Under the pieces are notes generated by a model. That model ran no database searches. It worked only from the letters and a program-made list of their open reading frames with translations, and was not told where the DNA came from. Shown piece after piece: positions 34,829 to 42,530 of a stretch of DNA of 64,000 nt. This stretch comes from Microthrixaceae bacterium (lineage in GTDB: Bacteria > Actinomycetota > Acidimicrobiia > Acidimicrobiales > Microtrichaceae), in NCBI GenBank assembly GCA_023958095.1, contig JAMLGJ010000016.1, forward strand, positions 1 to 64,000. The letters run 5' to 3'. The stretch's first letter is position 1; each line of letters begins with the position of its first letter. The translations under genes and the position numbers were made by a program.

Positions 34829-36160
34829 TCAGCTGGTGGGTTCGGGGGCTTCGCCCGAGGGCTCCGCTCCGCCGTCGTCGGCCTCGGTCGTCTCCGCCGA
34901 ACCCTCCGGGGACGTCGCCTCTCCGGAGCCGTCGTCACCGTCGTCACCGTCGGACCCGGCTTCCTCCTCTGCGGGTCCATCGCCGGCATCGTCGTCATCG
35001 GGCGCGGAATCACCGGAGGCCTCGCCCTCGGACTCCTCCGCGGCCGCCTGGGTGGCCTGCCACTCCTCCAGCGACAGAGGGGCGCTGCCATCGGCCGGCT
35101 GCCACATCTGCTCCCCGGTCTCCGGATCCACGACCCACTCCCCGTCGGCCCAGGAATCACCTCCGTAGGCTTCCTCGTAGGCCTCCTGGGCCGCCATCTC
35201 GGCCTCGGAATGGATGTCGATGCGCAGACCGCAGAGCCGGCTGGCCAGACGTGCGTTCTGGCCCTCCTTGCCGATGGCGAGCGAGAGCTGCTGGTCGGGC
35301 ACGATCACATCGGAACGCCCGAGTTCCTCGTCGATGCGCACCTCCTTGACCCTGGCGGGCTGCAGTGCCTTCATCACGAAGTCGTGGCGGTCCTCCGAGA
35401 AGGGCACGATGTCGATCTTCTCACCGCGCAGCTCGTTGACGACCTGGCGCACGCGTGCTCCGCGGGCTCCGACACACGCCCCTACGGGGTCGATGTTCGC
35501 GTCGTTCGACCAAACGGCGATCTTCGTGCGCTGGCCCGGCTCCCGGGCACACGCTCGCATCTCGACCACACCGTCGGCTATCTCGGGCACCTCGAGCTCG
35601 AAGAGCCGCTTGACGAGGCCCGGATGGGTCCGCGAGACCACGATCTGCGGGCCCTTGATCGTCTTGCGCACCTCCACGATGTAGGCCTTGACGCGGTCAC
35701 CCGGCTCCGGGCGCTCGAAGTTGACCTGCTCGGACTGCGGCAACAGCGCCTCGACCCGGCCGAGGTCGAGCAGTGTGTAACGGGCATCGCTCTGCTGGAT
35801 GATCCCGGTGACGATCTCACCCTCGCGGCCCGCGTACTCCTCGTACTTGAGCTCGCGCTCGGCCTCGCGGATGCGCTGGCTCATCACCTGGCGGACGGTC
35901 TGGGCAGCGATCCGCCCGAAGTCATCGGGGGTGACATCCAACTCGGGACCGACCGGTTCGCCCTCCTCGTCGAGCTCCTGGGCGAACACCCGCATCTCAC
36001 CGGTCTCGGTGTCGATGTTCACCCACGAGAACTCATATGCCCCGGGCTGCTTCTTGTAGGCCGCCTCGAGGGCTTCGGCCAGCGCCGCGAAGAGCGTGTC
36101 CACCGACACTCCGCGCTCCGCGGCAACGGCGGCCAGTGCCTCCATCATCTCGGGGTTCAT
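34829..36160 (-). CDS. nusA: Transcription termination/antitermination factor NusA
   Basis: 443 residues. The N-terminal RNA polymerase-binding domain, S1 domain (about 130-200) and two KH domains (about 225-345, with DPVGACVGARGARVRQVV and AIGKEGQNARLASRL) are complete. The last 70 residues are strongly acidic and disordered. It modulates pausing, termination and antitermination. The start overlaps the rimP stop by 4 nt. A terminator-like hairpin in the operon leader suggests NusA-dependent control. Confidence 0.97.
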   Translation of the reverse strand: MNPEMMEALAAVAAERGVSVDTLFAALAEALEAAYKKQPGAYEFSWVNIDTETGEMRVFAQELDEEGEPVGPELDVTPDDFGRIAAQTVRQVMSQRIREAERELKYEEYAGREGEIVTGIIQQSDARYTLLDLGRVEALLPQSEQVNFERPEPGDRVKAYIVEVRKTIKGPQIVVSRTHPGLVKRLFELEVPEIADGVVEMRACAREPGQRTKIAVWSNDANIDPVGACVGARGARVRQVVNELRGEKIDIVPFSEDRHDFVMKALQPARVKEVRIDEELGRSDVIVPDQQLSLAIGKEGQNARLASRLCGLRIDIHSEAEMAAQEAYEEAYGGDSWADGEWVVDPETGEQMWQPADGSAPLSLEEWQATQAAAEESEGEASGDSAPDDDDAGDGPAEEEAGSDGDDGDDGSGEATSPEGSAETTEADDGGAEPSGEAPEPTS

Positions 36161-36666
36161 CTCGGGTTCCTTCCGGAATCACTTGTGGATTCTGTTGTCG
36201 ATTTCTGTTCGTTGCCCGCGGACTCCCACTCGAAGACCGTGTGGGCCTTGGAGACGTCCGCGTAGTCGATGCTCCGCTCCCCCGCCGCAGTGCCGATGGT
36301 GAAGGAGTCGTCGCCGCAGGCGAGCAGCTCCCCTTCGCAGCGTCGGTCGCCCTCGCCGCCGGGGAACAGCTTCACCCTCACGGTCTCACCGATCGCTGCC
36401 CGGTAGTGCTCCTCGCGGCGAAGGGGCCGCTCGAGGCCCGGGCTCGAGACCTCCAGGGTGTAGGACCCCGCCAGGGGTTCGGCCTCGTCGAGGGCCCTGG
36501 AGATCTCCCGGGTCGCCTCGGTCAGGGCATCCAGATCGACCCCGTCGTCACGGTCCACGAGCACCCGCAGCGTCGCACCGGGCTTCTCCACGTCGTAGAG
36601 ACGCAGTCCCAACCCCTCGAGCAGGGGCGCGACGAGCGAGCCAACGCGGTCTGTGGTTGCGCTCAC
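36157..36666 (-). CDS. rimP: Ribosome maturation factor RimP
   Basis: 169 residues with both RimP domains: VAPLLEGLGLRLYDVE, YTLEVSSPGLERPLRREEHY, and the SH3-like C-terminal half. It is needed for 30S maturation. The GTG start has GGAGG at close spacing. It heads the rimP-nusA-infB-rbfA-truB-ribF run, about 85 nt downstream of a candidate -10 box. Confidence 0.95.
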   Translation of the reverse strand: MSATTDRVGSLVAPLLEGLGLRLYDVEKPGATLRVLVDRDDGVDLDALTEATREISRALDEAEPLAGSYTLEVSSPGLERPLRREEHYRAAIGETVRVKLFPGGEGDRRCEGELLACGDDSFTIGTAAGERSIDYADVSKAHTVFEWESAGNEQKSTTESTSDSGRNPR

Positions 36667-36709
36667 TTCGCCTCCTCGATCGCTCGGGCCTGCTCGTCAC
36701 ACCCGGCCC

Positions 36710-36739
36710 AGACAAAAGGCGTGGGCAACGCCCACGCCT
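36710..36739 (-). terminator. Terminator-like hairpin in the rimP-nusA leader
   Basis: AGGCGTGGGC and GCCCACGCCT form a perfect 10-bp stem with a 3-nt loop (36717-36739). On the minus strand it is followed by TTTTGTCTG, the U tract of an intrinsic terminator. A second stem, CCCGGC (36748-36753) with GCCGGG (36702-36707), could enclose it. It lies between the candidate promoter and rimP, so it may attenuate the operon or stop read-through from proS. Confidence 0.7.
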
Positions 36740-36759
36740 CTCGGCAAGCCGGGCCAGCA

Positions 36760-36765
36760 ATTATA
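36760..36765 (-). promoter_or_regulatory. Candidate -10 box of the rimP-nusA operon
   Basis: A perfect TATAAT on the minus strand in a GC-rich gap. The matching -35 region (36783-36788, TGCACC) is weak, so an activator or a different sigma factor may be involved. The transcript would begin near 36753. Confidence 0.5.
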
Positions 36766-36766
36766 C

Positions 36767-36787
36767 GCACCCGGGGGGCCCGGGTGC
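36767..36787 (-). terminator. GC hairpin after proS
   Basis: GCACCCGGG and CCCGGGTGC pair perfectly around a 3-nt loop, 20 nt past the proS stop and immediately before the TATAAT box. The lack of a U tract makes intrinsic termination uncertain; it also overlaps the spacer of the candidate promoter. Confidence 0.45.
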
Positions 36788-36807
36788 AGGAGGGCCCTCG
36801 TGGCGGC

Positions 36808-38253
36808 TCAGTAGGACCGCGCCACGAGCGCCACGACTCCCTCGTCGTCGATGGACGCGGGAAGGCCTCCGCCCTCGGCCTGGAGGCAACGGACCGTGAC
36901 CGCGGACTCGGCCAGCTCCCTTTCGCCCTCGGTGCCGAGGCGCTTCCAGGGGATGCGGGCGAATCCGCTGCGTGTGGCCTCCAGGGCCTCTGCCACCCCG
37001 TCGACGTCCACGGTGGCGGCGTCGCGTGCAGCAGTGGCGGCCTCGAGCATCGTCGCCTGGATCTCCTCGAGCAGTCCGGGAACGGCACGGGCCGCGCCGT
37101 CGAGTGGCAGCGCAGCCTTGCTGGCCGGGTTGCGCGACCCGTCGGAGTCGAGTGCCAGGTCGCGGCGTGCAACGGTCACCTGGCCCTCCTCGAGGTCCCT
37201 CGGACCGAGTTCGAGCCGCACCGGCACACCCTTGAGCTCCCAGTCGGTGGCACGTCGTCCGAACGGCGTGTCGACACGGTCATCCAGCCGTGCGCGCACC
37301 CCGGCATCGCACAGCTCCTGCTCGAGCCTGCGAGCGGCGTCGGTGACGGACCCGTCGGAGTCCCTGACGACGGTCACAACCGCCTGGACCTCGGCCACCT
37401 TCGGAGGGAGCCGCAGGCCGAGGTCGTCGCCGTGGCCCATGATCAACCCGCCCATCATCCTGGTGGAGACCCCCCAGGAGGTGGTCCAGCACAACTGCTG
37501 GGCACCTTCGGGGTCGGAGTACGAGATGTCGAACACCCTCGAGAAGTTCTGGCCCAGGGAGTGGCTGGTGCCCATCTGCAGCGCCTTGCCGTCGCGCATC
37601 ATGGCCTCGCACGCGAGGGTGTCGTCGGCCCCCGCGAATCGCTCGGCGGCGGTCTTCACCCCGGTGAACACCGGGATCGCCAGCACGTTGACCATGAAGT
37701 CCTCGTAGACGTCCTCGAGGATCCTGCGGGCGTACTCGGATGCCTCGGCCTCGGTGGCGTGCGCCGTGTGACCCTCCTGCCAGAGGAACTCCGATGTGCG
37801 CAGGAACACCCGGGGCCTCAACTCCCAGCGGACCACGTTGCTCCACTGGTTCAACAGCAGCGGCAGGTCGCGGTAGCTCTGGATCCACTTGGCCATGTAT
37901 TCGCCGATGACCGTCTCGGAGGTCGGCCGCACCACCGCGGGTTCCTCCAGTTCCTTTCCCCCGGCATGTGTCACCACGGCCAGTTCGGGCGAGAAGCCCT
38001 CGACGTGCTCGGCCTCCCTGTGCAGGTAGCTCTCGGGGATGAACAGCGGGAAGTAGGCGTTCTCGGCCCCGGTGGCCTTGATGCGCGCATCCACCTCGGA
38101 GACCATGCGCTCCCAGATGGCATAGGCGTAGGGGCGTATGACCATCGTGCCCCGGACCGGACCGTTCTCGGCGAGTTCCGCCTTGTTGAGGAGGTCCTGG
38201 TACCAGCGGGGGAAGTCCTCCGCCTGTGGGGTTAGAACGGGTGCCTTCGCCAT
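36808..38253 (-). CDS. proS: Prolyl-tRNA synthetase, archaeal/eukaryotic type
   Basis: 481 residues, a class II aminoacyl-tRNA synthetase. Motif 2 contains RWELRPRVFLRTSEFLWQEGHT, the core is uninterrupted and lacks the bacterial editing insertion, and the anticodon-binding domain has VPVRLELGPRDLEEG. The C-terminal zinc-like domain is short. This ProS form is shared with archaea, eukaryotes and some bacteria; the standard bacterial form has about 570 residues. It lies 16 nt downstream of ispG. Confidence 0.96.
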   Translation of the reverse strand: MAKAPVLTPQAEDFPRWYQDLLNKAELAENGPVRGTMVIRPYAYAIWERMVSEVDARIKATGAENAYFPLFIPESYLHREAEHVEGFSPELAVVTHAGGKELEEPAVVRPTSETVIGEYMAKWIQSYRDLPLLLNQWSNVVRWELRPRVFLRTSEFLWQEGHTAHATEAEASEYARRILEDVYEDFMVNVLAIPVFTGVKTAAERFAGADDTLACEAMMRDGKALQMGTSHSLGQNFSRVFDISYSDPEGAQQLCWTTSWGVSTRMMGGLIMGHGDDLGLRLPPKVAEVQAVVTVVRDSDGSVTDAARRLEQELCDAGVRARLDDRVDTPFGRRATDWELKGVPVRLELGPRDLEEGQVTVARRDLALDSDGSRNPASKAALPLDGAARAVPGLLEEIQATMLEAATAARDAATVDVDGVAEALEATRSGFARIPWKRLGTEGERELAESAVTVRCLQAEGGGLPASIDDEGVVALVARSY

Positions 38254-38269
38254 GGCCGGCGATCGTAGG

Positions 38270-39502
38270 TCAGCCCTGCAGGTCCCGACGTATCAGCTCG
38301 ACGCGCTGTTGTGCGCTGTTGGCGTCCTCACCCTTGTCGGTGAGCAGCGCCGAACGGTCCCGTTCGGCCTCCCGGGCCGCCCGCTCGGTGTCGACCCGGG
38401 CGATGGCCGCCTCGGTTCCGTGTTCGGCGATGAACTCCGCCCACTCCAGCAACTGGTCGACCATCTCGTCCTCGTCCACCACCGCCACGTTCTGGCCCTT
38501 GACGAAGAGGTGCCCCCGGCCACGGCCCGCGGCGATCCCCAGGTCCGCGTCGCGTGCCTCACCGGGGCCGTTCACGACACAGCCCATGACCGCCACCTGC
38601 AAGGGCAGGTCGCGGCCGGCCAGAGCGGCCCGTGCGTCCTCGGCGACCTTGATCACATCGACCTCGGCGCGCCCACAGGAGGGGCATGCGATCAGGTCGA
38701 TGTCGCTGCGCTCGCGCAGACCCAACGACTCGAGCAGCACCCGGCCCGCACGGGCCTCCTCGACGGGGTCCGCGGTCAGCGAGTAGCGGATCGTGTCGCC
38801 GATCCCCTCGGCGAGGAGCGTCGCTATGCCCGCGGTCGCCTTGATGAGTCCCTCCGGGAGCGGACCGGCCTCGGTCACACCCAGGTGCAGTGGCACGTCG
38901 GTTGCATCCGCCAGCTGGCGGTAGGCCTCGATCATCAGTGGCACGTTCGAGGCCTTGACCGAGATCTTCACCAGGTCGAAGTCGACCTCCTCGAAGTAGG
39001 CCAGCTCCATGAGCGCGGACTCCACCATCGCCTCGGGGGTCACGGCGTTGCCGTGCCGCGCGTACAGCTCCGGGTCCAGCGAACCACCGTTGACGCCGAT
39101 GCGGATCGGTATGCGGCGGTCCCGGGCGGCTGCTGCGACGGCCTTGATGTGTTCGGGGCGGCGGATGTTGCCGGGGTTGAGGCGCAGGCCGTGGACACCC
39201 GCATCGATCGCAGCGAGGGCCATGCGATGGTTGTGGTGGATGTCCGCGATCACCGGGATCGGGCTGCGCGGCACGATGTGTGCCAGCCCCTCGGCGGCCT
39301 CGGCCTCGTTGCAGGTGCAGCGCACGATGTCGCAACCGGCGGCCGCCAGCGCGTAGATCTGGGCGAGGGTGCCCTCCACGTCCGCGGTCTTCGTGGTCGT
39401 CATCGACTGCACCGACACGGGCTCGCCACCGCCGACGGGCACACCCCCGACCTCGATCCGGCGGGTGCTGCGCCGCTGCAGGGTCACCGAGGATGCATCC
39501 AT
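38270..39502 (-). CDS. ispG: (E)-4-hydroxy-3-methylbut-2-enyl diphosphate synthase
   Basis: 410 residues; penultimate enzyme of the MEP isoprenoid pathway. PVSVQSMTTTKTADV opens the TIM-barrel. The [4Fe-4S] cysteines are in IACPSCGRAE and GCVVNGPGEA. The C-terminal tail past about 380 is charged and disordered. It lies between rseP and proS, and dxr of the same pathway is two genes upstream. Confidence 0.97.
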   Translation of the reverse strand: MDASSVTLQRRSTRRIEVGGVPVGGGEPVSVQSMTTTKTADVEGTLAQIYALAAAGCDIVRCTCNEAEAAEGLAHIVPRSPIPVIADIHHNHRMALAAIDAGVHGLRLNPGNIRRPEHIKAVAAAARDRRIPIRIGVNGGSLDPELYARHGNAVTPEAMVESALMELAYFEEVDFDLVKISVKASNVPLMIEAYRQLADATDVPLHLGVTEAGPLPEGLIKATAGIATLLAEGIGDTIRYSLTADPVEEARAGRVLLESLGLRERSDIDLIACPSCGRAEVDVIKVAEDARAALAGRDLPLQVAVMGCVVNGPGEARDADLGIAAGRGRGHLFVKGQNVAVVDEDEMVDQLLEWAEFIAEHGTEAAIARVDTERAAREAERDRSALLTDKGEDANSAQQRVELIRRDLQG

Positions 39503-39565
39503 GGCACAGAATCTACAGCGGTGGGCGGGTCCACCCCGTTGCGGGCACCGGCCGGCCCGGTGGGA

Positions 39566-41308
39566 TCAGGCGCTCACGCCCATCGTCAGGTCGAGGTACA
39601 TCGCCAGCAGACCGACCACGGCCAGCACCACGACCACGCCGTACGCGACCGGGACCATCCGTGACACGTCGGAGATGTAGCGCTGCTTGGAGCCCGAGGC
39701 GACCTCGCGGATCTTCTCGTAGACCGCGATCGCCACGTGACCTCCGTCGAATGGCAACAGCGGAATGAGGTTGAACACGCCGATGAACACGTTGAGGGCG
39801 ATCATGAAGCCGATCAGGTTGGACAGGTCCTCCGCGGTCAGGTCCGCGCCGTAGGCGACCGCTCCGATGATCGAGGTGGGACGACCGGCGTCGCTCGAGA
39901 CGGCCACCTCCTCCGCGGGGGTGGGGCGGTCGCTCACGTCCTGGTCCTCCCCGGTGATGGTGCCGGTCAGGAACCCCAGGAGCTGAGGCGGGTTGAACAC
40001 CGTGGCTATGCCGGTCACGCTCGCAGCGACTCCCTCTCCGAACTGCGAGAACGACGAGACCATCGCCCGGGGAAGCGACTCGGGTTGCAGCACGTGTTCC
40101 GCTCCCACGCCCAGGAAGGCCGTTGGATCGGTGGTGTCGACCGCACTGCCCAGGTCCACCGCGACGACCGTCGGGGCGTCCTGCGCGTCCTGCATCACCG
40201 TGAAGGAGACCTCGCCCGCCTCGGAGCGGTCCACCGCGGAGTCGAGTTCGTCCAGGTTCGACACAGGGATGCCGTTCACCTCGACGATCCGCTGGCCGGT
40301 CGCCAGGCCGGCACGCTCCGGCCGGGAGTTCTCCACCAGGGGACCCACGTACAGGCCTCCCTCGGCCTCCAGCACGTCCACGTCGGTGCCTACGGTTCCG
40401 ATCACCTTGTTCCGGCGTATGAGGTCCACCGGCACCACGACCGACTCGCCGTCACGGTCCACCGTGACGTCCACTTCGCCGCCCGCCGAGCGGATCTGCC
40501 CGCGGAACTCCTCGAAGGTCCCGACCGGCTCACCGTCGAATGACAACACCCGGTCACCGCTGCGGAGGCCCGCCTCCTGTGCCGCCCCGCCCTCGGTGAG
40601 GTCACCGATGACCCAGCGTGTCTCGTCCACGCGCCCGAAGAGGCTGAACTGGACCACCAGCAGCACCAGGGCCAGCGCGAAGTGCATGGCCGAACCGGCC
40701 ACCGCCACGCTCAGGCGCGAACCGAAGGGAGCCTGGCGGTAGGTGCGCGCCTCGTCGGCGGGGTCCACCTCCTCGAGGTTGTTCATGCCGATGATCTTCA
40801 CGTAGGCACCGGCGGGGATCGCCTTGAGGCCGAACTCGGTCTCGCCGCGCCTGAAGGACCACAACTTGGTGCCGAAGCCGAGGAAGAACTCGGTGACCTT
40901 CATCCCCGCACGCCTGGCAGCCATGTAGTGGCCGAGCTCGTGCAGGAAGATCATCAACACCACCGTCGACACGACGAGGACCAGCGCCAGTCCCCCGGTG
41001 ACGGCCAGCCACACCAGGAATCCGATCGCGGCGACCGCGCGGGCCGGATTGGTCAACCGACTCGCACCGGCCAGGCCCGAACCGACGGCGAGGAGTGTGG
41101 GCACCAGCACCGCGAAGGTGAACAGGGCTCCCACGGTGCCGCTCACGAATCCGAGGGCCACGAGCGCTGCCGCAGCGCACAGGGCCGCCCAGCGCACCCA
41201 GCCACGCCGCGACCGCACATCGCCGGGATCGGTGCCCGACGCGCGGTTTCCGTCCTCGGGGCGCGGATGCCCATCCGCCGGCGGAGTCGACTCACGCTGG
41301 TCCGTCAC
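39566..41308 (-). CDS. rseP: Site-2 protease, RseP-like, with two PDZ domains
   Basis: 580 residues, membrane metallopeptidase for regulated intramembrane proteolysis. The catalytic HELGH is at 123-127 in a membrane helix, and the second zinc/active-site motif NLIPLLPFDGG is near the C-terminus. Two PDZ domains lie between (GLRSGDRVLSFDGEPV and GLATGQRIVEVNGIPV). An 85-residue N-terminal extension with two extra membrane helices is unusual. GTG at 41308 has GGAG upstream and overlaps the dxr stop by 4 nt. Probable targets are anti-sigma factors or remnant signal peptides. Confidence 0.94.
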   Translation of the reverse strand: MTDQRESTPPADGHPRPEDGNRASGTDPGDVRSRRGWVRWAALCAAAALVALGFVSGTVGALFTFAVLVPTLLAVGSGLAGASRLTNPARAVAAIGFLVWLAVTGGLALVLVVSTVVLMIFLHELGHYMAARRAGMKVTEFFLGFGTKLWSFRRGETEFGLKAIPAGAYVKIIGMNNLEEVDPADEARTYRQAPFGSRLSVAVAGSAMHFALALVLLVVQFSLFGRVDETRWVIGDLTEGGAAQEAGLRSGDRVLSFDGEPVGTFEEFRGQIRSAGGEVDVTVDRDGESVVVPVDLIRRNKVIGTVGTDVDVLEAEGGLYVGPLVENSRPERAGLATGQRIVEVNGIPVSNLDELDSAVDRSEAGEVSFTVMQDAQDAPTVVAVDLGSAVDTTDPTAFLGVGAEHVLQPESLPRAMVSSFSQFGEGVAASVTGIATVFNPPQLLGFLTGTITGEDQDVSDRPTPAEEVAVSSDAGRPTSIIGAVAYGADLTAEDLSNLIGFMIALNVFIGVFNLIPLLPFDGGHVAIAVYEKIREVASGSKQRYISDVSRMVPVAYGVVVVLAVVGLLAMYLDLTMGVSA

Positions 41309-42462
41309 CGGCTGCTCCCCGTGGTCAGGATCTCGCCCGCCACCCGGCGGGCCGCGGTGTCCGCTGCGAGCACGGAGTCGAGGTCGGTGGCTTCGGCGTG
41401 GTCCCACCGGTCGAGTACTCCGGCGAGCACTGCAGGGATGTCGATCCAGCGCACCCTGCCCTCGAGGAAGGCATCCACGACCACCTCGTTGGCCCCCGAG
41501 AGCCAGGCGGGAGCGGTTCCGCCGCAGCGGCCTGCATCGAATGCCAGCTGGAGGCAGCCGAACGAGTCGGTGTCGGGGGGTTCGAACTCCAGTGAGAAGG
41601 CCCGGGCCATGTCCATGGCCCCGAACGGGGTGGCGATCCTCTCGGGGAATCCCAGTGCGTATCCGATCGGGAGGCGCATGTCGGGCATCGAGAGCTGGGC
41701 GATGGTGGCACCGTCGGTGTAGGTGACCATCGAGTGGACGATCGACTGGGGGTGGACCACCACCGAGATGTCGTCGTAGCCGACACCGAAGAGCTCGTGG
41801 GCCTCGATGACCTCGAGGCCCTTGTTCATCAGGGTCGAGGAGTCCACCGTGATCTTGGGTCCCATCGACCAGGTGGGGTGTTGGAGTGCTTCTTCGACGG
41901 TGACGGCCTCGAGTTCCTCACCGGTGCGTCCCCGGAACGGGCCACCCGACGCGGTGAGCACGAGCTCGGCCACTTCGCGACCCGGGTCACCCGAGCGCAG
42001 GCACATGTGGATCGCGCAGTGCTCGCTGTCCACCGGAACCAGCTCTGCTCCCGGGACCTCTCGCAGCGGCTGCACCACCGGACCGGCGGCGATCAGCGAC
42101 TCCTTGTTGGCCAGCGCCAGGCGTCGACCCGAGCCCAGCACGGCGAGGGTCACCGGCAGCCCGGCGAAGCCGACCACGCCGTTGACCGCGACCTCCGCTG
42201 CCAACGCGGCCTCGGCCATGGCATCGGGTCCGGCCAGGAGCTCGGTGCCGGCCGGGAGGAGCTCCTTCAACTCCCCGGCGCGCGAGGAGTCCCCGAGTGC
42301 GACCACCTGTGGGTGCACCCGGTTCGCCTGCTGCGCGAGCTGCTCCACCGAGGAGTTGGCCCCCAGGGCCACGATCTCGAATCGGTCCGACTCGGCCTCC
42401 ACGACTTCCATCGCCTGGGTGCCGATCGACCCGGTTGAACCCAACAGGGCGACAGTTGTCAT
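41305..42462 (-). CDS. dxr: 1-deoxy-D-xylulose-5-phosphate reductoisomerase
   Basis: 385 residues; first committed step of the MEP pathway. The NADPH fold has LLGSTGSIGTQAMEVV, the active-site metal and substrate region is VPVDSEHCAIH and VLTASGGPFRG, and GPKITVDSSTLMNKGLEVIEAH follows. ATG at 42462 gives the usual start; longer in-frame readings add a low-complexity tail. It lies in cdsA-dxr-rseP-ispG-proS. Confidence 0.97.
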   Translation of the reverse strand: MTTVALLGSTGSIGTQAMEVVEAESDRFEIVALGANSSVEQLAQQANRVHPQVVALGDSSRAGELKELLPAGTELLAGPDAMAEAALAAEVAVNGVVGFAGLPVTLAVLGSGRRLALANKESLIAAGPVVQPLREVPGAELVPVDSEHCAIHMCLRSGDPGREVAELVLTASGGPFRGRTGEELEAVTVEEALQHPTWSMGPKITVDSSTLMNKGLEVIEAHELFGVGYDDISVVVHPQSIVHSMVTYTDGATIAQLSMPDMRLPIGYALGFPERIATPFGAMDMARAFSLEFEPPDTDSFGCLQLAFDAGRCGGTAPAWLSGANEVVVDAFLEGRVRWIDIPAVLAGVLDRWDHAEATDLDSVLAADTAARRVAGEILTTGSSR

Positions 42463-42530
42463 GACAGACCCGATCCTACCGGCGGACTCCCGCTGCGCAG
42501 TCGCGTGGCCCGTTGGCGCCGAGGGGTGGC

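Noticed and set aside
36037-38235. A 730-codon open frame on the plus strand across proS and rimP
   Set aside because: Antisense to well-identified genes, low-complexity His/Gly/Val-rich product and no ribosome site.
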